The position numbers and the translations under genes were made by a program. A stretch of DNA of 30,000 nt from Mesostigma viride (Eukaryota; Streptophyta; Mesostigmatophyceae; Mesostigmatales; Mesostigmataceae): positions 242,501 through 272,500 of the forward strand of contig RPFO01000934.1 of the NCBI GenBank assembly GCA_009746045.1, given 5' to 3'. Shown piece by piece: positions 10,428 to 18,194 of the stretch. Numbering within the stretch: the first letter of the stretch is position 1; every line of letters begins with the position of its first letter. Under the pieces are notes generated by a model. That model ran no database searches. It was not told where the DNA came from and saw only the letters and a program-made list of their open reading frames with translations.

Positions 10428-10480
10428 TGAATTTTATGGCGCCCAGCAGCTATCGCTGTGGTAGCGGGGTGTGGTGGTTG
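10427..10480 (+). repeat. 54-bp perfect inverted repeat, left arm
   Basis: This segment, starting at the last base of the left LTR, is the exact reverse complement of 10835-10888. Together the arms bracket the RNase H remnant. It contains TGGCGCCCAG near 10437, which superficially looks like a primer-binding site. Confidence 0.9.
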
Positions 10481-10508
10481 TGTACTGAGCTGTAGCCAGA
10501 CATTTTAT

Positions 10509-10844
10509 TCATACACTGACACGGATACCATAGGGATTCATATTCTCAAAGAGTAGCTGGTATTGTGGGCCAGCTGCATCCCTCAGCTTGGTTAAGGCAT
10601 CTGCTGGGTTTTCTTCATCTTCCACATGATGCCAGCTGGAGAAGTAGGTTGCATCCTGTTTGAGGATCACCCAATCCAGGTCAGTGTGGACAGCAGCAGA
10701 AACAGATTTCTTGGTTAGAAAACTGATCACAGAGTAGCTGTCAGTATAGAGATGTGAGATGACATTGCATGTGCTGCCTGCCTGGGTTTGTAGCCAGGTG
10801 AGCATGTGCTGCAGGGAACGAGCATGCAATGCAGCAACCACCAC
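10509..10844 (-). pseudogene. Ty1/copia RNase H, C-terminal remnant
   Basis: The 111-codon minus-strand frame contains the copia RNase H ending: a TDSYSVISFL core, then HTDLDWVILKQD, a HHVEDEENPADALTKL block (the common 'NxADxLTK' ending) and a short tail to the stop at 10509. The upstream RNase H half, reverse transcriptase, integrase and gag are absent. The ATG at 10844 lies inside the inverted repeat and is unlikely to be a real start. Confidence 0.85.
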
Positions 10845-10888
10845 ACCCCGCTACCACAGCGATAGCTGCTGGGCGCCATAAAATTCAA
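10835..10888 (-). repeat. 54-bp perfect inverted repeat, right arm
   Basis: Exact reverse complement of 10427-10480. It places an inverted copy of LTR-adjacent sequence upstream of the RNase H remnant. Confidence 0.9.
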
Positions 10889-11181
10889 CACATTTGCTGT
10901 GGGGTGTGAGTGCTGGCTAGGTCAGATTTGTATCCATTTGCAGCTTGAGGACACAAGCCTTGTATACACTTACTTAATGTGTGCTCCAATAACTGGCCAA
11001 ACCAGCCAGCTGTGTACACCTTATTTAATGTGCAATATAACACCTGGCCAGAACAGCCAGCTGTAACCAATCTGGCTCAACCAGCCATGTCTCTTTTGTA
11101 CCCCTAATCAACTTAAAAACAATAACAATAATGTTGGGGGTGCAGACCTGCATTAAGAAATAAATAATAAAACAATACTGG
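10889..11181. other. Copia internal non-coding region
   Basis: This is the rest of the copia interior. It contains several related words (GGCCAAACCAGCCAGCTGT near 10994, GGCCAGAACAGCCAGCTGT near 11044, and a GGCTCAACCAGCCATGT version near 11072), so it looks like a short degenerate tandem repeat. No coding region was found. Confidence 0.5.
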
Positions 11182-11664
11182 AGTTAGTCTCCATGCTTTG
11201 CTGTAGACTAATTCTCAAAGGCATTGTGAATACAACGTATGAATAAGCCTTGTAAACCTACGTTGGTATGTGAATATAAATACCACGTGGGCTATGCAGA
11301 TAGGAATGCTAGTCGAGTCGCATACGTTTCCCTAGATAGGTACTTTGGGTACTGAGGTACGTGACAGATGTCAGTACCCAGTATACGTAGTGTCCTGTCA
11401 TTGGACGGTACTAGAGTATCCTAGATAGGGACCGTACTGCAGCGTGCATTGATCTGTGATCGCACGATGCAGTGACTAGACTGCTACCTGTCATCGTGCG
11501 GCCTCGGGCCAATGGTCTGCACCCAACGGTCACTGGCGGCGCAGCCAGTGAGAGGAACGTTGATAAAGGGTAAACCTATTTTCTAATGAACGAAGCAATT
11601 CATTGCTCATTGCACACAGTGTTCTCAAGCAATATATCACACCGTTCCCTTCCATATTCTAACT
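11182..11664 (-). repeat. Copia LTR (right; 5' LTR in element sense)
   Basis: This 483-bp copy of 9942-10427 has the same AGTTAG and CTAACT ends and is followed by the GAAGT target duplication. Confidence 0.9.
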
Positions 11665-11874
11665 GAAGTAGATGCGTACAGTTCTTTTCATAAAGCGCAA
11701 GCCTTGCAAAATGTTTGGCCGGTAGGAGACAGCTAGGACTAGGTACAAAACGCATAATAACAGTGTGCCAGCAAATGGGCACCAGCTGTGCTATACTGAC
11801 GGTGTAATGCAATATAGCGACGGCGAGGCCAGTGCGACTGTGCGACAGTGTGCAGCCATTTTCGATTTGCAGCC

Positions 11875-12477
11875 ATGAAGAAGAAAGGGCCTGAATGGGA
11901 TTTCGTTCTCGAGAAGAAAGAAGCAGTCACAGATGCTGTTAGTAACAAAACGCAGTTTGTGTCGAATAAGTTCTGCTCATTTTGCAACAAGAAGTTCTCA
12001 TACGGGGCGGGGGCAATCAGCGTATTCCGAGTCCGTGCACACTTTGCCGGAATCGCAGGGGAAGGGATGTTACCCTGCGACAAAATTCCACCGAATATCC
12101 GGAGCAGGTTTCTCAGGATGTATAACAACAAGTCGCAGCAGTCAGACGCCAAGAAGCAGCACAATTTGAACAGGGCAATGGCGGAGATGGGAGGGGCTGC
12201 GCCGGCTGACTTGTCGTCGGTTCCCAGCAAAGGCCAGCTGAGCATCACCAAATGGCTGGTTCCCGTCGACGAGAAAGGTGTCCAGCTGCTGGCTGCCGAA
12301 TTTTTTATCGAGAACGGCATTGCCTTCAATGCGGCTGAGAGCGCCTCTTTCAAGCAGATGGTGGCCGGCATGATCCAGTACAAAGGAGGGCACGTCACCC
12401 CTCCTTCTCGGAAGTTGTGTCTTATGTCCTCTCATGCATTATATAGTGGATGGCTTTCCTTACAATCAATTAATTAA
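11875..12477 (+). CDS. hAT transposase, N-terminal part only (BED finger)
   Basis: The predicted product is 200 residues from the ATG at 11875; an in-frame ATG at 11848 would add nine. A BED-type zinc finger is visible with C34-x2-C37, H56 and C68, followed by a variable linker. Then comes a region typical of the start of the hAT core: an FIENGIAFN stretch (about 144-152), SASFKQM and TPPSRKL (about 175-181). The frame ends at TAA 12475-12477. The catalytic DDE core and the C-terminal dimerisation domain are missing, and only about 290 bp remain before the right inverted repeat. The protein could bind element ends but not cut, and could act as a repressor if expressed (inference). The frame itself is free of lesions. 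Confidence 0.75.
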   Translation: MKKKGPEWDFVLEKKEAVTDAVSNKTQFVSNKFCSFCNKKFSYGAGAISVFRVRAHFAGIAGEGMLPCDKIPPNIRSRFLRMYNNKSQQSDAKKQHNLNRAMAEMGGAAPADLSSVPSKGQLSITKWLVPVDEKGVQLLAAEFFIENGIAFNAAESASFKQMVAGMIQYKGGHVTPPSRKLCLMSSHALYSGWLSLQSIN

Positions 12478-12766
12478 TTGAATCCTTACTATTCCCGTTG
12501 CAGCATGCTCCCCCCTGCATTTAACAAATCATAATCAGATAGGATTGCAGGGCATAAATGGAAGATGTTAATAAATAAGCATATACACCAAATTTCAGTT
12601 GTAATAACTGCATGACCATCATCAAGGAGCGTGCTAATTGGGTGACTGACAATTGGACCACAAAAACTGTCGCGCATTTTACCACCGCGTATTTTATACC
12701 CCCCACGTATAATACGCGTATTTTAAGTCCACGTATTATACCCCGCACACGTATTTTCCAACCTGG

Positions 12767-12774
12767 AACCAGCT
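12767..12774 (+). repeat. 8-bp target-site duplication of hAT-1 (right)
   Basis: AACCAGCT matches 9722-9729. LINE homology resumes directly here. Confidence 0.85.
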
Positions 12775-13425
12775 GCGCCGAGGCCAACTGGATACCTTCG
12801 TCGTGGCCCTCGGCGGCAAGCCGGACCGGCTGCATGGGCGGGCAGGGCGTCCCGGAGCCAATAAACGACGCGAGGGTGCGCGCGAAACCAGAGGAGCAGC
12901 CCCTTGGTCTGCGAATCATGCAGGCGAGCAATCAATGGCAAGACCTCGGCGGTGCGCTCCTCGATGGCGGCCCGCAGGGCGTCGATGACGAAATCGGGGT
13001 GGCCGACCGGAACGCCAAGGACGTCCAACCCACGGAGACGTTCGTTCCGGCCCAGGAGCTGCGGCGAAAAGCCCCGGAGCAATCGCCCTGGTGGGGCGAG
13101 TACACCGCGCATTTCGGGCCAGGGTCAACTCGAGGTTGATGGCAGCCACGGCCGTCTGCACGGCCAGAAGGGCTGCGTTGGTGTCTGGCACGGTGCCCAT
13201 GAGCCGGTAGATGTCGTCGAGGTATGCCAGTATGGCAATCGCCGCGTGAGCGGCGACTGCGGCGTGGACCTCGCGGTCGAGGCAAACCTGGAGGGGGGCG
13301 GCAAAGTATGTACAAGGGCCCCAGGGGGTCGCCCTGCTGGGTGCCAGACGGCGGACCTGGACAACAAGTTGGCGTGCGTGCCGCCCTCCATAGTGTGAAA
13401 CCAGTGGAGATATTAGAGCTAGGAA
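12775..13425 (-). pseudogene. REL-type LINE copy B, RT-domain half
   Basis: This continues copy B beyond the hAT insertion. On the minus strand it matches copy A residues of about 222-418: GGTHANLLSR and GTQQGDPLGP-type motif B (near 13330-13370), a YLDDIY motif C (near 13200-13225), GLDVLGVPVG (near 13010-13035) and the LHDSQTKGLLLWF block (near 12895-12930). Frameshifts separate these into several frames. RT motif A and everything 5' of it are missing. At 13425-13428 the homology changes abruptly to another LINE fragment. Confidence 0.85.
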
Positions 13426-13427
13426 CC

Positions 13428-13787
13428 AGTTCTGGTTCTGCTGGCCACTCGTGCACGCGATGTAGTGGGTCCCAGTACTAGTATCGAGAGCAAGCCCACA
13501 GCTGCCGCAGGACGCACCCGCCGTGATGAGAGGTTGCGAGGCAAACAGCTGGTGGCGAAGGGCGATGGCGTAAAGGGCCGGAACCATGCAGAGTGAACAA
13601 AGGGTTCATGGCCGGGGAGGGCGCACAGGAATGCGCGCCCCCCACGCTCCCCTCAAGGGAAACGGAGTGAAGCCAAGCCTTCCCCTGATCGTTCAAGCCC
13701 GCATGCAGACCCATCCAGTCGGCACAGTGTAGACTATACCCGCGTAGGTCTTTTGTTGTTTTTCATGAACGCAGCTAGGCAGCAGGG
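13428..13787 (-). pseudogene. REL-type LINE fragment (connector to CCHC region)
   Basis: On the minus strand it encodes, in shifting frames, QKTYAG-like sequence, YAIALRHQLFASQPL, the CCHC knuckle (CGSCG, then HYIAC) and GQQNQNW. It corresponds to about residues 535-640 of copy A. It lies upstream of the RT part in the reading direction although it belongs downstream, so it is a separate fragment joined to copy B by rearrangement. It is closely related to the plus-strand fragment at 3530-3905. Confidence 0.8.
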
Positions 13788-13792
13788 AAGAC

Positions 13793-13996
13793 AGTTAGGT
13801 TAAATAGTGCCGGAACCTTTTTTCCGCCTGAGGCAAATCGGTCCGTCACACTATTATTTTGCCCGGAATAACCACTTCTTCCGAGCACCCAAGTTAATTC
13901 GGCCGAATTAACGTGGGTGCTCGGAAGAGGTTATTACGGGCAAAATAGTGTGACGGACCGATTTGCCTCAGGCGGCAAAAAGGTTCCGGCATAACT
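13793..13996. repeat. Palindrome P1
   Basis: A near-perfect inverted repeat centred on TTCGGCCGAA near 13900. Relative to P2 it has small insertions in the left arm and a 10-bp deletion near the right end, after GGTTCCGGCA. Confidence 0.85.
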
Positions 13997-14236
13997 AAAA
14001 CCTGGCCTCGTGGAGGGGGGTCGAAGAGCCCGAGACATCCGCCTAGGCCGCTGAGCACGCAAATTAATGATATTGCGCCGGAGCTGCCTCCTGTGCCAGA
14101 CCTGTGCACCTTGGTGGTCAGGGGTTCGAATCCTCACTGAGGCAGCTCCGGCGCAATATCATTAATTTGCGTGCTCAGCGGCCTAGGCGGATGTCTCGGG
14201 CTCTTCGTCCCCCCTCGATCCACGAGGCCAGGTTTT
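13997..14236. repeat. Central hairpin with 48-nt loop
   Basis: Arms of about 94-98 bp run from AAAACCTGGCCTCG at the left to its complement at the right, closing with GAGCTGCCTC/GAGGCAGCTC (14081-14090 and 14139-14148). The loop is 14091-14138. Confidence 0.85.
14123..14133 (+). promoter_or_regulatory. tRNA T-arm / Pol III B-box-like sequence
   Basis: GGTTCGAATCC in the hairpin loop matches the B-box consensus GGTTCGANNCC exactly. Flanking GGGG and CCTC can form a T-stem of four pairs around a TTCGAAT loop. I see no acceptable A box or D-arm upstream, so this is a tRNA-like 3' half and not a tRNA gene. Confidence 0.5.
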
Positions 14237-14444
14237 AGTTAGGTTAAATAGTGCCGGAACCTTTTTGCCGCCTGAGGCAAATCGGTCCGTCACACTATTT
14301 TGCCCGTAATAACCTCTTCCGAGCACCCAAGTTAATTCGGCCGAATTAACTTGGGTGCTCGGAAGAGGTTATTACGGGCAAAATAGTGTGACGGACCGAT
14401 TTGCCTCAGTGGGCAAAAAGGTTCCGGCACTATTTAACCTAACT
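14237..14444. repeat. Palindrome P2
   Basis: A 208-bp near-perfect palindrome centred on AATTCGGCCGAATT near 14342, with ends AGTTAG and CTAACT. It is essentially the same sequence as P1. Confidence 0.9.
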
Positions 14445-14449
14445 AAGAC

Positions 14450-16289
14450 ACTAGGACTGACGACAGTGGAGTAAGTAAGTACTTGCGTGTCATGCGCATG
14501 GGCGGGCATGCCACGCCGGAGTATATACTAATGTCATTAGAAAAATAATTACATGAAAGCTACAATAATCGTCTGCATCATCATGCCCCAACCATATAGT
14601 CACTACAGCTCGAGGGGTATATAATCCTCATCTGATCGCTGTCCGCTACTACTAGTAACTGTAATGGCACACGAGGCGGTAGTGTAGCGGCTATCCTCAG
14701 GGGCAATAACCTCCACCGGCCGGCCTGAGGACTTCTACCCTGCATTCTACCAATGGCCCGGACGCGGGGCACGTGGGGAGAAAACAGGAGCATGCCCCAC
14801 GGGAACTAGCTAGGTGCTTATCGCACTGAGACGGCAGCCCATTTCTCCTTGTCTATATCATGACAGTGGGCGTGGAGTACAGATAATAATCCCATAATTA
14901 AGCTAGCCCTGCATCCTAAAGCAATTGTGTCACATAGGTCCGGATCGCGCCACGTCGGTGCGGCCGGGGCGCGCTCAAGTTTGCCGGTGGGTTGCGACGG
15001 GACAAAGGGGCCCTGCCATAGGAGGAGGTGTCTGCCTGGTAACTTGGCCAATCCTAAGCCCGCCCGCAGGGCCCACATCGGTATTCACCAGGTCTGTGCG
15101 GGCAAGATGGCCGGCAAAGAGGAGATCAACGGCGGTGTCGGATTAATTAACTCGTGCTCCCGTTGCATGGGAGTCACGGAGCACCTGATGAGTGCTTTTA
15201 ATCCCTGTGTGTGCACAACAGGAAGAAAGGGCAGAAAGAGACCCCCTTTCTCCTTCATGCCAGAGGCATGCCACAGCTGCAATCAGACACGATAAACTAT
15301 CCGGCAAATGCTGTGGGTGCAATAAGACCCATGTGAGCATATCGATCATAACAAGTCCTGAGCGTGGGCAAGTAATATGATCCGTAGCCAGGACGTAGCA
15401 TGGATGTTACTACAATTAAGGCTAAGCAAAGGCTATGGCTGTTTGTGTACCGTGCGTTAGCGGAGCAGTGACGTGACTAGGTATGGTGGCTCGGCTAGGC
15501 ATACATTCTAGGCATGGCTGCCATGGCGGCTATGACTGCCAATGGTTCAAGCTAGGGCTATTCTACTATAGCCCGCAGGGGGCGACCACATCTTGTGGAC
15601 GGTGCATGTCGGATGATATGGGTGGCATAATTAGCGGGGAGCTCGCAGTAGAGCTCGGCCCGGGTGCGGCGCTCTAGTTGGTAGTGGACCGGACGCCGAG
15701 GATGCATGTGCATGACGGAGCATTCGAGTGACTGTGCCGTCAAGCTCACTTGCTCAGCGCCTGGTCCAGCAGTTAGCATATTGGGGCACCAATGTCGGTG
15801 CTAGTTGGATGCAGGTTGAGGAGACCTTTCCAACGCCATGCCAACCGCCTAGTAGAACAGACGAGGGACTACAAAGATATCAGGTCCCGAAGTACTGCCG
15901 ACCGGTGGGCGGTGGCGGTGCACTCTCAGGCCGGGCACAGTGGACAGGACACGTGGCAGGCAGGGCCTGCACAGGCTTAGCCTGTACCATCACGTGACTG
16001 CATGGGACACAGTGTACTGAGGACGCAACGGTCCTGGGCTACTAGTAGAAGCCAGTAGCAAGCTAGCAGGTCTGCAAGGATGTAACTCCATGCAGAGCTG
16101 TGCCGCAGGTCCTGTGCTAACCTATAGACACAGGATAGCCAGAGATTCCTGTGTGCTGCCTGCAACGAGGATGCAAGGCATGGCGATACGGGGCTCTGGC
16201 AAAGTAGCGTTGCACAGCGTTGCTCATGACCGAGCAACAAGGATGGAACGAGGTTGCATATAGCTCGAGGCCCAACGAGGCAATGAGCG
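14450..16289. other. No recognisable gene
   Basis: About 1.8 kb without a supportable feature. Open frames on both strands are short (up to 122 codons) and show no motif. The right part may be the untranslated tail or decayed 3' end of the L1-like LINE that reads leftward from 17247, but I found no signature to prove it. Confidence 0.4.
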
Positions 16290-17239
16290 TCTTCACACAC
16301 GAACCTTGGTCGTCACGACGAGTGGCGAGCCTATATTGAGGGTCGTAGGCCTGGTGGTGTGAGGATAAAGGTTGCTAGCCAGCAGCCTAGGGTCATTCCA
16401 GCCAGCAAGTGAGACCAGGAGCTCACAAGCTCGCTGACAAGTTGCTGTGCAAATCCAGCCGGTCCATGCACGCCTCTGGGCAGCCGTAAAGGAGGATGCT
16501 GAGGACAAGGGCCTTGAACAGAATGCGCTTGCGCCGCTCACTCAGTTGTATAGCGACATGTCCAGAACCTGTCGAGGCGGCAGAGGGCCGCCCAGGAGCT
16601 GGCCAATGCGGGTGTTGATATCGTCGGCCGTGCCATGCAGGAGGGGAGCCAGCTGCCAAGGAGCTTGAAGTGAGTCGCCGGGCCGGGGACGGGGCTGCCC
16701 GCGTCCAGCAGGAGGAGGGTGGGTGGGGTGGTCCCAGCGGGGAAGCCGATGGCCATCATGACCTCCGTTTTCTTGCTGATCATAAGCCCCACCACCCGCG
16801 CTTCCAGTGCCAATTGTGACAAGCTCATCTAGCCAAAGTTGGGCAGACTCCGGGGGCTCCACAAGCGTCGTGTCATCAGCGTAGATCAGATCGCTCAGTC
16901 GGTAGGGCGGGTCAACCCCGCCGTACTGGCGTACTCTGTGATCTTGATCCGGCCCAGCGGGTGCCCCTCCACCCGCGGGTGTATTATGAGGCGTGCACAA
17001 GCCTGCTTTGCCCGCGGGCTTGTGCACGCCTCATAGTATAGTCCACCATAATGCATAATGATCGATAGATCGATACTGGGGAGAGCACACAGCCCTGCCA
17101 CTCCCCGGTGTGCAGGGGGGATGCCGGAGTGACGCCTTCAGAGGTACGGACCTGGGCTTGGGACCCTTAATATGTAATAGAACTGGTGGATGATCTCAAC
17201 AATGTACGATCGATGGGACACGGAACAGGTGGAGGACCA
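16290..17239 (-). pseudogene. L1-like LINE, RT domain C-terminal part
   Basis: Minus-strand pieces in three frames give, in order, IVEIIHQFY-like sequence (near 17180-17210), motif B WQGCVLSP (near 17080-17104), motif C LIYADDTTLV (16862-16890), motif D GLMISKKTEVM (near 16755-16790) and a thumb-region block ILFKALVLSILLYGC (near 16495-16530). These are standard landmarks of the APE-type LINE RT family, distinct from the REL-LINEs to the left. Many frameshifts make it a clear pseudogene. Its 5' neighbour in the RT domain is at 21376, on the far side of the hAT-2 insertion. The stretch below 16420 is assigned by continuity only. Confidence 0.82.
16985..17035. repeat. Perfect 19-bp stem hairpin
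   Basis: Left arm 16985-17003 and right arm 17017-17035 are exact complements (core GAGGCGTGCACAAGCC) with a 13-nt loop. It lies between RT motifs B and C of the decayed LINE, where no such hairpin is expected. Confidence 0.8.
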
Positions 17240-17247
17240 CCCACAGG
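17240..17247 (+). repeat. 8-bp target-site duplication of hAT-2 (left)
   Basis: CCCACAGG here is repeated at 21368-21375. Removing the element joins the two halves of the LINE RT. Confidence 0.9.
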
Positions 17248-17390
17248 CAGTGTTTTTTTTAAGGTTTTCGCTACTAGTGGCGCTAGGCCACTTGTGGCGT
17301 TTCGAACTATGAAAACTTCAGTTTACTCGGCCAATGTGTGGCTTTAAGCCAATTAAAATTGGGCTTGGCACGGCCACGTGTGGCGGGCTG
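17248..17390 (+). repeat. hAT-2 left terminal and subterminal repeats
   Basis: The inverted terminus CAGTGTTTTTTTTA is followed by three GGCCA...TGTGGC-type sites within 150 bp. Confidence 0.7.
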
Positions 17391-18194
17391 GCTTTTTGGT
17401 GCAGCAAATGACCCTGCCGGCAGTGGGGTCAGCGCGGCGCGGCGCCGTACTGGCTGTACACAAGGCGGGCGAGCGTCTCCGTCTCAGGCATCGGCGCCGG
17501 GCGCCGGGCCGCCGGCTGCCCGGCCTGCTGGCGGGCAGCCCCATTCTCATCATACTTCAATTGCACTTGTGTCTTCCTACTTAAATGAAAAGTATAAAAA
17601 CCTATGAAGGTGTAGTGTTTACTAACGCGTTAAATAATGAGACTAAGGATGCATTATAGTTACCTAATTAGTTTCAGTCTACTATGAAGTGAGGTTACTC
17701 AGTCAAAAGTCAACTGAAAGTTAGTCAGCTCATAAGCTTCAGTAAGCGGCCGTACTAAATTTATGAAATCACTACGTCACGCGAGAATAAATTCAAAAAA
17801 AAGCACTGTGTGCTTTGAACTTACTTAATTTGTTGTATTGGCGCAGTATTACTTCTCACGACCGACTTAGTAATGTTTGGCTTCCTAGTTTCCGTGATTC
17901 CGTCATGAACGAATAATAAGGATTATGGCTCATTCGCAATTGCTCATTGGTGGCCTCATCATTTTATTTAAAGTTCATTAATAATTACGCCCCTCTAAAA
18001 GCGAAGCCATGACTAGCTTGCACACTTGACTACATGCCGATGGCGGGGACAATGTAAGCAATTACGTTGTCGTCAGAAGGCCGGGCAACAAACTTGAAAA
18101 CGCTAGCTGCCCAAAATTTGAGATTCCGCGGAAAGCACAGAAAATAAGAAAACTTAGTAGCTAGCAGCAAGGAATCATATAAGCAATTATGTAT

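Larger units (their letters stand above)
9942..11664 (-). mobile_element. Ty1/copia LTR retrotransposon, internally deleted
   Basis: Two direct repeats of 486 and 483 bp bound a 754-bp interior. The flanks carry a 5-bp duplication GAAGT (9937-9941 and 11665-11669), typical of integrase. The interior keeps only the end of a copia RNase H on the minus strand, so the element was mobilised by others or deleted later. The LTR ends are AGTTAG and CTAACT, perfect inverted hexamers but not the usual TG/CA. No convincing primer-binding site or polypurine tract adjoins the LTRs in either orientation. LTRs differ by one substitution and one 3-bp gap, so insertion was recent. Confidence 0.88.
9730..12766 (+). 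mobile_element. hAT DNA transposon, internally deleted (hAT-1), with nested copia element
   Basis: The ends are imperfect terminal inverted repeats: CCGGGTTGTTATGTACG on the left, and CCAGGTTGGAAAATACG as the reverse complement of the right end. They are flanked by the 8-bp duplication AACCAGCT, the size made by hAT transposases. CGCGTATTTTA-type words recur just inside both ends (near 9795-9815 on the left, 12685-12725 on the right), as expected for subterminal transposase sites. A truncated BED-finger transposase lies inside (11875-12477). The catalytic domain is absent, so the element cannot move itself. A copia element sits at 9942-11664. Without it the hAT is about 1.3 kb. Confidence 0.85.
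13793..14444. mobile_element. 652-bp compound palindromic element
   Basis: The element is flanked by the 5-bp duplication AAGAC (13788-13792 and 14445-14449). It begins AGTTAGGTTAAATAGTGCCG and ends with the reverse complement. It consists of a 204-bp palindrome, a 240-bp hairpin and a 208-bp palindrome. The whole is again an inverted repeat around about 14115. It can fold either as one long hairpin or as three separate stem-loops. It has no coding capacity. A foldback/MITE-like DNA element and a TRIM-like element with palindromic LTRs both fit; I cannot decide between them. Confidence 0.75.

Noticed and set aside
10428-10460. Primer-binding site (TGGCGCCCAG) after the left copia LTR
   Set aside because: It is nine bases from the LTR and in the opposite sense to the RNase H frame, and the same sequence exists as an inverted copy elsewhere in the element; support is too weak.
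12612-13139. 175-codon plus-strand frame crossing the right end of hAT-1
   Set aside because: It spans the hAT terminal repeat and runs antisense through LINE copy B, so it is a chance fusion of two unrelated sequences.
14075-14154. Functional tRNA gene in the palindromic element
   Set aside because: A T-arm-like sequence exists, but I could not fit an anticodon arm with a 7-base loop or a D-arm, and the apparent acceptor stem is simply part of the long hairpin.
13793-14444. CRISPR-like or rho-independent terminator structures
   Set aside because: The repeats are long palindromes with a transposition-type target duplication in a eukaryotic context; there are no spacers or short regular repeats.
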